Positions 35,813 to 44,044 of a stretch of DNA of 64,000 bases are shown here, piece after piece. This DNA is from UBA1672 sp046542355 (GTDB taxonomy: Bacteria; Pseudomonadota; Alphaproteobacteria; Micavibrionales; Micavibrionaceae), in the NCBI GenBank assembly GCA_046542355.1, contig JBKHBN010000002.1:50982-114981 (forward strand), given 5' to 3'. Under the pieces are notes generated by a model. The model saw nothing but the letters and a program-made list of their open reading frames with translations. It was not told the DNA's origin and made no database searches. How positions within the stretch are numbered: position 1 is the stretch's first letter; each line of letters opens with the position of its first letter. A program made the position numbers and the translations under genes.

Positions 35813-37054
35813 ATGACCCTAGAAGTAAAACACAAAATTCCTGTAAAAGAATGGATGAATACCGCCTTTATCCATAAGGTTTTTACGACTCTGCAAGGCG
35901 CTCTCCCTCTGGATGAGCCACAGCTCCTTTTTGTGGGGGGGTGCGTGCGCAACGCCCTGCTGGGGAAAAAAGTGGATGATATTGATCTGGCAACGCCGCT
36001 AGAGCCGTACTCGGTAATGAAAATACTGGAAAAAGAGGGAGTGAAGGTCATTCCCACCGGCATTGATCACGGCACGGTAACGCTTGTCAATGAGGGAAAA
36101 AACATAGAGATAACCACACTGCGCCGTGATGATAAAACCGACGGCAGACATGCGCATGTATCCTTTACCGATAATTGGCAGGAAGATGCCATGCGGCGTG
36201 ACTTTACGCTAAATACTCTGTTGATGGATTTAGAAGGCAATATTTACGACCCGCTTGGCTGCGGCATTAAGGCCGCGCAGGAAAGAAAAATTGAATTTGT
36301 TGGTAATCCCGACGAGCGCATCGCCGAAGATTACTTGCGTATTTTGCGTTTTTTCAGATTCAATGCTTATTACGGGCAGAGCGGTGAGAGTTATGACAGG
36401 AAGGGACTAAAAGCCTGTCAAAAGGGCGCAGAAGGTATAAAGATTCTATCCAAAGAACGCATAACGCAGGAATTTTTTAAAATCCTGTTATCAGAAAAAC
36501 CCCATGAGGTTCTGGAGGTTATGTTTGCCCATGACGTGCTCAAAGATTTGAAATGTGACAATTATAATGCGCAGCTTTTACAATCCCTGTGCAGTACTCA
36601 GGAGCGCTATCAGCAACAGGCTCTAAGCGCCCGCCTTCTCGTATTTCTAGCGCTGGATATTGAAAACATAAAAGCGCTCGGTGACTATATTCTCCTCCCA
36701 AAGGCGCTCTTAAAAGAAATAGCCGCCATTTCAAAAGCATTGAACCGTTTTGACCTCTCATGCGACTCAGCATTGCGCGAGTGTCTCTACCATTTTGGCC
36801 GCGCGACCACTACGCAGGTCTTGATGATAGATCTGGCGCAAAATCGGGTCATGATTGCCAATGCGCCAGCGGCACTTGATATAATAAAAAACTGGACCAT
36901 TCCTAAATTTCCGCTCAATGGCAAAGATCTGATCGCACAAGGCTTAAAAGAAGGCCCTGCATTGGGTAAAGAGCTAAAGCGTCTTGAAAAGCTTTGGATA
37001 AAAAACGGTTTTTCCATGGAAAATAGCGCCGCGTTAGAAGCTTTCAGGAAGTAA
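35813..37054 (+). CDS. cca: CCA tRNA nucleotidyltransferase
   Basis: The enzyme adds or repairs the CCA end of tRNAs. The 413-residue product has the nucleotidyltransferase signature FVGGCVRNALLGKKVDDIDL (40-59) with catalytic acids around D56/D58, the second motif RRDDKTDGRHAHVSF, and the class II hallmarks WQEDAMRRDFTLNTL and RIAEDYLRILRFFRF. The C-terminal part is helical. The last 21 bases overlap convergently with trmL. The ATG at 35813 lacks a strong Shine-Dalgarno sequence; an ATG at codon 15 (WMNTAF) is another possible start. Confidence 0.93.
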   Translation: MTLEVKHKIPVKEWMNTAFIHKVFTTLQGALPLDEPQLLFVGGCVRNALLGKKVDDIDLATPLEPYSVMKILEKEGVKVIPTGIDHGTVTLVNEGKNIEITTLRRDDKTDGRHAHVSFTDNWQEDAMRRDFTLNTLLMDLEGNIYDPLGCGIKAAQERKIEFVGNPDERIAEDYLRILRFFRFNAYYGQSGESYDRKGLKACQKGAEGIKILSKERITQEFFKILLSEKPHEVLEVMFAHDVLKDLKCDNYNAQLLQSLCSTQERYQQQALSARLLVFLALDIENIKALGDYILLPKALLKEIAAISKALNRFDLSCDSALRECLYHFGRATTTQVLMIDLAQNRVMIANAPAALDIIKNWTIPKFPLNGKDLIAQGLKEGPALGKELKRLEKLWIKNGFSMENSAALEAFRK

Positions 37055-37495
37055 TCCCGTCTGGCGCAAGGCCTCTCCTAAAATCATCGAGGTAGCATTG
37101 ACAACATTAAGAGAGCGCGCGCCTTGTGTCATCGGAACAAAGATGCGCCCATCAGCGCGCTCGTGAATAAAATCAGGCACACCGGCGCTCTCGCGCCCTG
37201 CCAGAAGAATATCATCCGGCTCAAAAGCGAAGCGGTGATAGGGCACAGAGGCTTTGGTGGTCATAAGAATAATGCGCGCTTTGCCATGACAGGAGTCATA
37301 AAACCGCTCCCATGAGCTATAGCGCATGATATTGGCTTGATCAAAATAATCCATCGCGCTTTTACGGATTTTGCGCTCATCCCACGCAAAACCGCAAGGC
37401 TCTATGACATCCATCCCCACGCCCATACAGGCGCAAAGGCGCATCATGGCACCGCAATTTTGCGGGATATCCGGTTGGTATAAAGCAATTCTCAC
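37034..37495 (-). CDS. trmL: tRNA (cytidine(34)-2'-O)-methyltransferase TrmL
   Basis: TrmL methylates the wobble nucleotide of certain leucine tRNAs. The 153-residue product is a minimal SPOUT methyltransferase: it starts MRIALYQPDIPQNCGAMMRL, and ends with the knot motifs LLAGRESAGVPDFIHERAD, VPMTQGARSLNVVNATSMIL. It overlaps the end of cca by 21 bases on the opposite strand. It is divergent from the Rieske gene; the 119-base gap contains an imperfect hairpin of ACTATCT / AGATAGT (37514-37538). Confidence 0.93.
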   Translation of the reverse strand: MRIALYQPDIPQNCGAMMRLCACMGVGMDVIEPCGFAWDERKIRKSAMDYFDQANIMRYSSWERFYDSCHGKARIILMTTKASVPYHRFAFEPDDILLAGRESAGVPDFIHERADGRIFVPMTQGARSLNVVNATSMILGEALRQTGLLPESF

Positions 37496-37614
37496 AGTCT
37501 GGATCTCCTAGATACTATCTAATATGAGGGCAGATAGTGATTTAAAAACGCAGGAAGATCAATTATAAAGTAAACGGAGCAAAACGGATCCTAAGGAAGA
37601 GCGTTAGTATCAAT

Positions 37615-38163
37615 ATGGATGAAAAAAAGACACAGGCAAAGAGCAAAGAGCTTTATTCACGTCGTGATTTTATGCAACTTCTGGCTTTGTCTTTTGGTGG
37701 TGTCGGCGGGGGGCTGGCACTTTGGCCGTTTATTCATGCCCTTAACCCGCGCACTGAACAAGTTACAGATACAAGCATAGAAGTTGATTTGGGCGATATC
37801 GCCCAAGGGCAAAGCAAAACGGTGATGTGGAAAGGAAAACCCGTTTTTATCCGCAAGCGTACACAAGAGGAAATTCAGGCTGCGCGCAGCGTTGATATAA
37901 AAACTCTGCCGCATAAACAAACCGATGAGGCGCGCGTACAGCGCCCTGAATGGCTTGTGGCTGTAGGGGTGTGTACGCATCTGGGCTGCGTCCCTGCAGG
38001 GCAGAAAGCGGCAGACAATAAGGGAGAGTTTGGCGGCTGGTTCTGCCAGTGCCACGGCTCGCATTTTGATACATCAGGCCGCATCCGCAAAGGGCCTGCG
38101 CCCAAAAATCTGGTTGTACCGCCATACGAATTTATAAATGACACCAAAATAAAGATCGGGTAG
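37615..38163 (+). CDS. petA: Ubiquinol-cytochrome c reductase Rieske subunit
   Basis: The Rieske protein of complex III takes one electron from ubiquinol and passes it to cytochrome c1. The 182-residue product has an N-terminal twin-arginine-type signal anchor (SRRDFMQLL, about 15-42) and the 2Fe-2S ligand boxes C120-T-H122-L-G-C125 and C144-Q-C146-H147, with the Cys pair C125/C146 for the stabilising disulfide. AAGGAAGAG precedes the ATG. It starts the bc1 locus; cytochrome b follows after 14 bases. All cofactor ligands are intact, so the subunit should be functional. Confidence 0.97.
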   Translation: MDEKKTQAKSKELYSRRDFMQLLALSFGGVGGGLALWPFIHALNPRTEQVTDTSIEVDLGDIAQGQSKTVMWKGKPVFIRKRTQEEIQAARSVDIKTLPHKQTDEARVQRPEWLVAVGVCTHLGCVPAGQKAADNKGEFGGWFCQCHGSHFDTSGRIRKGPAPKNLVVPPYEFINDTKIKIG

Positions 38164-38177
38164 GAAAAAAGAAAAAC

Positions 38178-39632
38178 ATGACAAAACCTTTCCTTAAACA
38201 CTGTGAAAGCCAGTTTAAAACATGGATCAATAAACGCCTCCCGGCGTTTCCTGCACCGCGCAATCTGAATTACTTCTGGAGCTTTGGGAACATCTCCAGC
38301 TTTATGCTGATTGTCATGATGCTTTCGGGCATTGTTCTGGCGATGCATTACAAAGCTGATCCGCAAACCGCCTTTGACAGTGTTCAAAACATAACAGATA
38401 ACGTGAACTATGGATGGCTGATCCGCAACATGCACAGAACCGGTGCATCGTTCCTGTTTATGGCGGTATATATACACATGCTTCGTGCCATATATTACGG
38501 CTCATACAAAAAGCCAAGAGAGATGCTCTGGATAACCGGTGTTTTTATTTTACTCTTGATGATGGCAACAGCCTTTATGGGCTACGTCTTGCCGTGGGGA
38601 CAGATGGGGTACTGGGCCGCCACAGTCATTACAAACCTGTTTACCTCGATCCCGTTTATAGGCGAGCATATAACCACTATGTTACTGGGCGGCGAACAGA
38701 TCGGTGAGGCGACTTTATCCCGGTTTTTTGTTCTACACATCATCTTGCCTTTCATAATATGCGCAGTGATACGCATGCACATAAAGGCGCTGAAAAAATC
38801 AGGCGCGAACAATCCACTGGGCATTGATGTTAAAGGGCCGCAAGACACACTGCCATTTCATCCCTTTTATACAATAAAGGATATGCTTGCGCTGGCCGTG
38901 TTTCTCACACTCTATGCCGTTTTTGTGTTTTATCTTCCCGAAATTCTGGCGCATCCTGAAAACAGTATCCCCGCAGATCCGCAAGCCACTCCCATGCATA
39001 TCATGCCCGAATGGTACTTCCTGCCATTTTATGCAATGCTCAGAGCTGTGACTTTCAACATTAATATTTATGCATTGTCAGGGCTATTCCTGCTTGCGTT
39101 GCTGGTTATCGAGTTCGTCTGGCGTCATACTCCAAAATGGCTTGGCTGGAAGAGCGGCGCTGCCCTGTTTTTGCTGGCTGCGTCATTGAGCATATTCGGT
39201 CTGCTCAGTGATGCGTACCGGCAGTGGGAAATTCCTTGGACAGAGTATCGTTATATCCCCATAACAGCCACATTTGGCGGCGTTATGGCGATGTTTGGAT
39301 CAATAGCCCTGTTAACCGCCTTACCTTGGCTGGATACTCATCCGGTGCGCTCGGCGCGGTTTCGCCCTTGGTTCCGGTTTTTCTTTGTTTTGCTGCTGAT
39401 CGATATAGGAATTCTGGGGTTTGCAGGAGCGCAGCCTGCTGATCGCATCTATCTTACTCTTCCCTTTATAACGCTTGATAATGCGCTCTTGGCTTTAGCG
39501 GCAACGGGATTTTATTATGCGTTCTTTCTCATTATATTACCGCTCTTGGCGCGCTATGAGAAAGCCTCAAAAATGCCGGTATCCATCCATCAGGCTGTTC
39601 TGGATCAACAAAAGAAGGGAACAGTAAAATGA
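38178..39632 (+). CDS. petB: Cytochrome b of the bc1 complex
   Basis: Cytochrome b is the quinone-oxidising membrane core of complex III. The 484-residue product has about nine to ten membrane helices, the four haem ligands H86, H100, H187 and H201 in the usual His-X13-His pairs, and the Qo-site motif PEWY (277-280). The protein is longer than the typical cytochrome b of about 400-430 residues, because the C-terminal helices extend to residue 460 and beyond. It has no CXXCH motif, so it is not fused to cytochrome c1. Its stop codon overlaps the start of the next gene by four bases (ATGA). Confidence 0.96.
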   Translation: MTKPFLKHCESQFKTWINKRLPAFPAPRNLNYFWSFGNISSFMLIVMMLSGIVLAMHYKADPQTAFDSVQNITDNVNYGWLIRNMHRTGASFLFMAVYIHMLRAIYYGSYKKPREMLWITGVFILLLMMATAFMGYVLPWGQMGYWAATVITNLFTSIPFIGEHITTMLLGGEQIGEATLSRFFVLHIILPFIICAVIRMHIKALKKSGANNPLGIDVKGPQDTLPFHPFYTIKDMLALAVFLTLYAVFVFYLPEILAHPENSIPADPQATPMHIMPEWYFLPFYAMLRAVTFNINIYALSGLFLLALLVIEFVWRHTPKWLGWKSGAALFLLAASLSIFGLLSDAYRQWEIPWTEYRYIPITATFGGVMAMFGSIALLTALPWLDTHPVRSARFRPWFRFFFVLLLIDIGILGFAGAQPADRIYLTLPFITLDNALLALAATGFYYAFFLIILPLLARYEKASKMPVSIHQAVLDQQKKGTVK

Positions 39633-39913
39633 TAAAAAGACCATCTCTTATAAGCGCTTTATTCTTGGCTTTTCTGATAACTACACCAGCGGCAAGGGGG
39701 TATGCTCAGGAACCCCAAAGAGTTGAAAACAATCCAAATCAGGAACAGCCCACGCAGAATTATACTGAAAAGCTAAAAAACATCCTGATAGAGGCACAAA
39801 CGCCACAGGAGCGTGAGCGTAAAAGACTTGGGATACAATACGTTTTGTTCCTTATTATATTTTCTTTTATTTTATGGCGCATCAAGAGAAGAATATGGAA
39901 AGATGAGCCGTGA
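39629..39913 (+). CDS. Haem-less cytochrome c1 remnant: signal peptide plus C-terminal anchor
   Basis: In this position alphaproteobacteria carry petC (cytochrome c1, about 250 residues or more). Here the gene encodes only 94 residues: a signal peptide (about 1-26, ending GYAQ), a short polar linker (27-60), and a C-terminal segment (61-94) with ERKRLGIQYVLFLIIFSFIL and KRRIWKD. That segment has the pattern of the c1 C-terminal anchor: basic residues, a membrane helix, then Lys/Arg-rich and Trp-Lys-Asp end. There is no CXXCH and no haem-binding domain. The frame is intact, starts with an ATGA overlap to petB and ends normally. It may be an in-frame deletion product or a functional anchor subunit. 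The family assignment is inference from pattern and position. Confidence 0.6.
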   Translation: MIKRPSLISALFLAFLITTPAARGYAQEPQRVENNPNQEQPTQNYTEKLKNILIEAQTPQERERKRLGIQYVLFLIIFSFILWRIKRRIWKDEP

Positions 39914-40127
39914 ATAAAATGTGCGGGGGCGAAGATATTTAATGCTGCAACGCGGCAGAAAACAAGGGTGCAGGGATGATTCGAATCATGTTCTCTGGTA
40001 TTAGGGTAAAGGAATACAAATGCAGTCCTGTATAACACATTGAAACACATATAATCTTAAATTTTTTTTGATTTTTACCTCTGTTTTTCGGTATCCTGAA
40101 TCCATCAGCAAGAACTGGAGGAAACAT

Positions 40128-40331
40128 ATGTCATTAGCGACAGTATCAGAAGTCCAAAACACAAATCCACGCATCAAAGCTCTTTTAGACCGCCACGAGA
40201 CGCTATCAAGGGCAGTTGAAGAGGCGCAAAAGAGCCTCTCGACAAACGATCACCATCTAAGATTATTGAAAAAAAGGAAATTGATGGTCAAACAGAAAAT
40301 TGCTGACGAAGAACGGATGGCTTCAAACTAG
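40128..40331 (+). CDS. DUF465 / YdcH family small protein
   Basis: The 67-residue product matches the YdcH (DUF465) family of small coiled-coil proteins common in proteobacteria: NPRIKALLDRHETLSRAVEE followed by LRLLKKRKLMVKQKIADEE. Function is unknown. The ATG at 40128 is chosen because GGAGG lies six bases upstream; the frame is open 20 codons further upstream without support. It is followed by a strong terminator at 40425-40456. The 214 bases before it contain a TATAAT-like hexamer at 40050-40055 without a convincing -35. Confidence 0.85.
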   Translation: MSLATVSEVQNTNPRIKALLDRHETLSRAVEEAQKSLSTNDHHLRLLKKRKLMVKQKIADEERMASN

Positions 40332-40424
40332 AGTTATATTCTTCAAGAAGGGATATGCGTTAAAGACCTGGATCAAGACCTTATCACACAATTTATTGTT
40401 ATTTTATTTGAGTTTTTTGCGTAC

Positions 40425-40456
40425 AAAACCGGGATCTTAAGGGATCCCGGTTTTTC
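40425..40456 (+). terminator. Rho-independent terminator after the YdcH-like gene
   Basis: A hairpin with a stem AAACCGGGATC / GATCCCGGTTT and a six-base loop (TTAAGG) is followed by T-rich sequence (TTTTTCTT). It lies between the YdcH-like gene and the convergent trcR gene. The reverse strand also ends in a T-run, so it may stop transcription from both sides. Confidence 0.88.
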
Positions 40457-40496
40457 TTATTATCACCGCAGGCGATGGGAAGTCTCAAAAGCTCCC

Positions 40497-41174
40497 TTAG
40501 CTCGTTAGAAAGTTTGAAAAATCAAAGCCGCCAGTACCGCTATTGCTATCGTCTTCGGATTGTTCTGACTTTTCTCTGGTTTTTTCAAGCTCGGCTTTGC
40601 GCTGCGCTTCTATAGTTTCAGGATCTTTTCCTGCAGCTTTTAGCCCTTTGTGGTACGAAGTCTCAAATTCCTGGTAAGTGCAAAGCCCCAGCTCCGCCGG
40701 ATGGCGCGGGCGCAAATTCGGGGTATTGGGGTGCGTTTTATCCCGAACAGAGGTAATGGTTGGTTTCGTTGTTCCAACCAGCTTGCAAATCTGCGCATCG
40801 GAAATTTCCGGTGTGTGTTTGAGAATATAGGCAATGGCATCGGGCTTATCGCCACGTTTTGATACCGGCGTATAGCGCGGTCCTTTGGAACGTGTTTTAA
40901 CAGATGGAAGGTCACGTTTGGCAATGCTCAAAGAAGCACTTGGGTCTGCTTCGCAGCGCTCAAGCTCATCGCGCGTGAGTTCACCATGCTCAATAGGATC
41001 GCGCCCGACCAGTCCCTTGCCAATTTCTTCATTGGCCAGAGCCTCGACTTCAATTTCAGTGATCCCAACGAAATCAGCAATTTGTCTAAAAGTAAGCGCT
41101 GTATTTTCAATGAGCCATACCGATGTTGCCTTTGGCATTAAAAGCTGTGGGCTTTGTTTTTTGGCCTTCGCCAT
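40497..41174 (-). CDS. trcR: Cell cycle transcriptional regulator TrcR (DUF1013)
   Basis: TrcR is an alphaproteobacterial regulator studied in Caulobacter and related bacteria; the family was formerly called DUF1013. The 225-residue product has the N-terminal family signature MPKATSVWLIENTALTFRQI (about 13-32) with a helix-turn-helix-like region, a basic middle segment and a second HTH-like region (about 110-140, EISDAQICKLVGTTKPTITS). The last 40 residues are a charged, Ser/Gly-rich tail. GGAG is present before the ATG. It is convergent to the YdcH-like gene and divergent from the DUF1192 gene. Confidence 0.88.
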   Translation of the reverse strand: MAKAKKQSPQLLMPKATSVWLIENTALTFRQIADFVGITEIEVEALANEEIGKGLVGRDPIEHGELTRDELERCEADPSASLSIAKRDLPSVKTRSKGPRYTPVSKRGDKPDAIAYILKHTPEISDAQICKLVGTTKPTITSVRDKTHPNTPNLRPRHPAELGLCTYQEFETSYHKGLKAAGKDPETIEAQRKAELEKTREKSEQSEDDSNSGTGGFDFSNFLTS

Positions 41175-41433
41175 TTTTATTTTCTCCTTACAATAAAAAA
41201 CAAAATGAAGTCATCGAAAACCCGTCCCTAGGGCTCAATGTCATTTTACGCATAAAAAAGTTACAGGGAACACAAACTTTATATGCGACCCCGCTTCAAA
41301 ATACCAGCTTTTTTTAAGTGTTGCTTTTGGTTTTTAGAGTATTTATTCTTCCGGCGTAATTCTCTAAACGCTATTATGTGCGCTTTGCAAGAGGTACACA
41401 CAAGGCAGGGAATATCTTAAAGAGGAATTGCTG

Positions 41434-41613
41434 ATGTTTGATGATGAGCTACCAATATTAAAAACGCACAGTTTCCCGCGTAACCTTGAAAATATGTCTC
41501 TGAGTGAGCTTCAGGATTATATTTATGATCTGGAAGCCGAGATTGAACGTGTGCGCGAGGATATGAGAAAAAAGAAAGCATCAAACGAAGCTGCCGATTC
41601 GATATTCAGGTAA
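41434..41613 (+). CDS. DUF1192 small protein
   Basis: The 59-residue product matches DUF1192, small alphaproteobacterial proteins of unknown function: acidic start (MFDDELP), then SLSELQDYIYDLEAEIERVR and a basic helical end. AGAGGA is seven bases before the ATG at 41434; a TTG two codons earlier is a less likely start. In other alphaproteobacteria such genes sit near trcR-like genes or hydrolases. Here it is divergent from trcR and 44 bases before guaC. The 259 bases between trcR and this gene hold AT-rich sequence without clear structure. Confidence 0.75.
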   Translation: MFDDELPILKTHSFPRNLENMSLSELQDYIYDLEAEIERVREDMRKKKASNEAADSIFR

Positions 41614-41657
41614 AACATAAGAAGAAAAGCGTAAAGCACTAAAAAGAAAGTATAAAT

Positions 41658-42701
41658 ATGCGTATTGAAGAAGACACGAAACTGGATTTTAAAGATGTTC
41701 TCATTCGCCCCAAACGCTCCACCTTGCGCTCAAGGAAAGACGTGGATATTACACGCGAATATACCTTCAAATGGAGCGGAAAACTCTACAAGGGGGTGCC
41801 GGTCATAGCTGCAAACATGGATGGTGTGGGCACTTTGTCCATGGCGCGAGCCTTTATCGAAAATGATAGCAAAATGAGCGTTGCAATCCATAAACATTAT
41901 GATCTGGATGAGCTGACCGCCTATTATGATCAATATGGAGCCGACGCTTTGTGGTACTCAATCGGTATGGTTGATGATGATTTTGAAAAACTCAAGGCTT
42001 TTGAGGAAAAGCGCCCGGGCATGGTTGATAAAATCTGCCTTGATGTTGCAAACGGCTATAGCGAGCATTTTGTTGAATATGCAGGAAAAATACGTGAGAA
42101 CTGGCCTGATGTAACGATCATGGCCGGTAATGTCGTCACGGGTGAGATGGTAGAAGAACTGATTCTCAGCGGTGTAGATGTGGTAAAAGTCGGCATAGGA
42201 CCAGGGAGCGTATGTACGACCCGCAAAATGACAGGTGTAGGATACCCCCAGCTCTCCGCAATCATAGAATGCGCTGACGCCGCGCACGGTCTGGGGGGGC
42301 TGATCTGCGCAGATGGAGGGTGTACCGCTCCAGGCGATCTGGCTAAAGCTTTTGGAGCTGGAGCCGACTTTATCATGCTGGGCGGAATGCTTGCCGGACA
42401 TGATCAATCCGAGCAGAAGGTCGTGGAAAGAAACGGAGAAAAATTTCTTCAATTTTATGGCATGAGCAGTACCACAGCGATGACAAAGCATAAGGGAGGC
42501 GTAGCGGAATACCGCGCAAGTGAAGGAAAAACAGTTTCCATCCCATATCGTGGTGATGTCAATGCAACCTTGCAGGACATACTGGGCGGCGTGCGCTCGG
42601 CTTGTACGTATGTTGGGGCGCGCCGTTTGAAAGAGCTGCCAAAGCGCACAACCTTCATCCGCGTAACCCAGCAGATCAATACCGTTTTTGGCAACGAGTA
42701 A
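41658..42701 (+). CDS. guaC: GMP reductase GuaC
   Basis: GuaC reduces GMP to IMP with NADPH and links guanine to adenine nucleotide pools. The 347-residue product has the (beta/alpha)8 fold motifs of the IMPDH/GMPR family, without CBS domains, with catalytic Cys186 in VGIGPGSVCTTRKMTGVGYP and the phosphate-binding region ICADGGCTAPGDLAKAFGAG. The N-terminal RIEEDTKLDFKDVLIRPKRS is specific for GMP reductase as opposed to IMP dehydrogenase. AGAAAG precedes the ATG. No obvious riboswitch is seen. Confidence 0.95.
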   Translation: MRIEEDTKLDFKDVLIRPKRSTLRSRKDVDITREYTFKWSGKLYKGVPVIAANMDGVGTLSMARAFIENDSKMSVAIHKHYDLDELTAYYDQYGADALWYSIGMVDDDFEKLKAFEEKRPGMVDKICLDVANGYSEHFVEYAGKIRENWPDVTIMAGNVVTGEMVEELILSGVDVVKVGIGPGSVCTTRKMTGVGYPQLSAIIECADAAHGLGGLICADGGCTAPGDLAKAFGAGADFIMLGGMLAGHDQSEQKVVERNGEKFLQFYGMSSTTAMTKHKGGVAEYRASEGKTVSIPYRGDVNATLQDILGGVRSACTYVGARRLKELPKRTTFIRVTQQINTVFGNE

Positions 42702-42855
42702 CCACGACTTGGCCTGGAACAAAACACGTGACGACACTATCTAAACGCGGCTCAAAATATTTTTTCAATAATATCTTTACGCATCTTGCCTATATACACA
42801 CAAATATATAGAGTGATCCCCTCTGAGTAGGTAAAAAACAGTAAGGAGCCTTGTG

Positions 42856-43224
42856 ATGGATAGCGATATTCAGGTGCGGTTGAAAGAAACATCGCAAAAC
42901 TGTCTGGATGCATATTTAGCGTGGAAAGATAAAAAGCTTGATTCCAAGGCGCAGGAACAGTTACATGGAGCAATTCATGAGTTACGCAAGGTGTCCTCCC
43001 GTCTTGAAATAGAATTGGCAATGAGCGAGCGCGACCAGCTCTCGTCTAAGCCTTTGCCCATCCCTTCGCACCGCTCGAACATGAAGGCGGCAGAAGGAAA
43101 CTTAATGGATGATCTGGAAAATAACGGGAAAGAGAGCAAGAAACCAACTGTCGAGACAAAGACAAAACGCCGCCGCGCCCCGCGCAGAAAAACCGGCGGA
43201 AACGAAGATAACAATAACAACTAG
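42856..43224 (+). CDS. Hypothetical protein with basic C-terminal tail
   Basis: I do not recognise a family. The 122-residue product has a helical, coiled-coil-like first half (about 1-60), then a polar linker and a strongly basic segment (KTKRRRAPRRKTGG, about 101-114), ending in Asn/Asp residues. The tail could bind nucleic acid; this is inference. ATG 42856 is used because AAGGAG is seven bases upstream; a GTG one codon earlier is also in frame. The codon use is like that of the neighbours. It lies alone between guaC and the convergent gloB. Confidence 0.6.
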   Translation: MDSDIQVRLKETSQNCLDAYLAWKDKKLDSKAQEQLHGAIHELRKVSSRLEIELAMSERDQLSSKPLPIPSHRSNMKAAEGNLMDDLENNGKESKKPTVETKTKRRRAPRRKTGGNEDNNNN

Positions 43225-43291
43225 AGCCGCTTATTAATCAGGCGCAAATGCTGGAATCGGCTTATAAAAAAGCTGTTAAAATAAACAGTTT

Positions 43292-44044
43292 TTAAAATTT
43301 GTCCTTTTTATGTCTGACGCGTGCAAACTCCTCGGCACTTTTCGCCCGCAGGAAAACATTCGTTTTCTTCTCAAGACCAATCGTAGAGGGCAAACTAGGC
43401 AAGCCATTCTCCCGCAAAACTTTTACCTGTTCAATACGCTCCAGCAGAGCCTGATTATGCGAATCAACGCTCAGGCAAAATCCTGCCGCCCCTCGCGTAT
43501 ATTCATGCGCGCAATAAACCAGCGTATCATCAGGAAGAGCTTTGAGCTTTTGCAAGGAATGGTACATTTGTTCTGGCGTTCCTTCAAAAACGCGGCCACA
43601 GCCAAGGGAGAAAAGCGTATCACCGGTAAAAACAACGCCGCTATCCTCAAAATAATAGCACATACTGCCAACACTGTGCCCTGGCGTTGAGAGCGCCCGA
43701 ACGCGTTGCGCGCCAAAGGAAAAAACATCTTGATCTTTCAGCGTACCATCCGCAACAGCAATTTTGTGCTTCTCAAGATCAGGCACAATAACCTGACATT
43801 CGGGGTAGCGCTGTTTTAACGCCTCCAGACCGTCTGTATGATCCCAGTGATGGTGCGTTATAAAAATATATGAGGGCGATTCGCGTATCTCCTCCAAACG
43901 CTCAATGATCGGAACAGATTCGCCTGCATCAATAACCCCCACAGCGCCACAGAAGCTGCGAATAATAAATGCATAATTGTCCTTCAAAACAGGAACAAAG
44001 TGCACATCCAGTGTATCTTGATCTGACGAAAAAGGGGGGGTCAT
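43292..44044 (-). CDS. gloB: Hydroxyacylglutathione hydrolase (glyoxalase II)
   Basis: GloB hydrolyses S-lactoylglutathione and completes detoxification of methylglyoxal. The 250-residue product has the metallo-beta-lactamase metal motif THHHWDH (63-69), the downstream ligands in STPGHSVGSMCYYF and FTGDTLFSLGCGRVFEG, and the glyoxalase II C-terminal part with YCAHEYT. All expected ligands are present. It overlaps the upstream methyltransferase by four bases (ATGA), so they are probably translated together; this pair is common in alphaproteobacteria. Confidence 0.94.
   Translation of the reverse strand: MTPPFSSDQDTLDVHFVPVLKDNYAFIIRSFCGAVGVIDAGESVPIIERLEEIRESPSYIFITHHHWDHTDGLEALKQRYPECQVIVPDLEKHKIAVADGTLKDQDVFSFGAQRVRALSTPGHSVGSMCYYFEDSGVVFTGDTLFSLGCGRVFEGTPEQMYHSLQKLKALPDDTLVYCAHEYTRGAAGFCLSVDSHNQALLERIEQVKVLRENGLPSLPSTIGLEKKTNVFLRAKSAEEFARVRHKKDKF

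Noticed and set aside
37514..37538. Inverted repeat ACTATCT / AGATAGT between trmL and petA
   Set aside because: The seven-base arms are separated by eleven bases without T-run or second copy; it may be chance.
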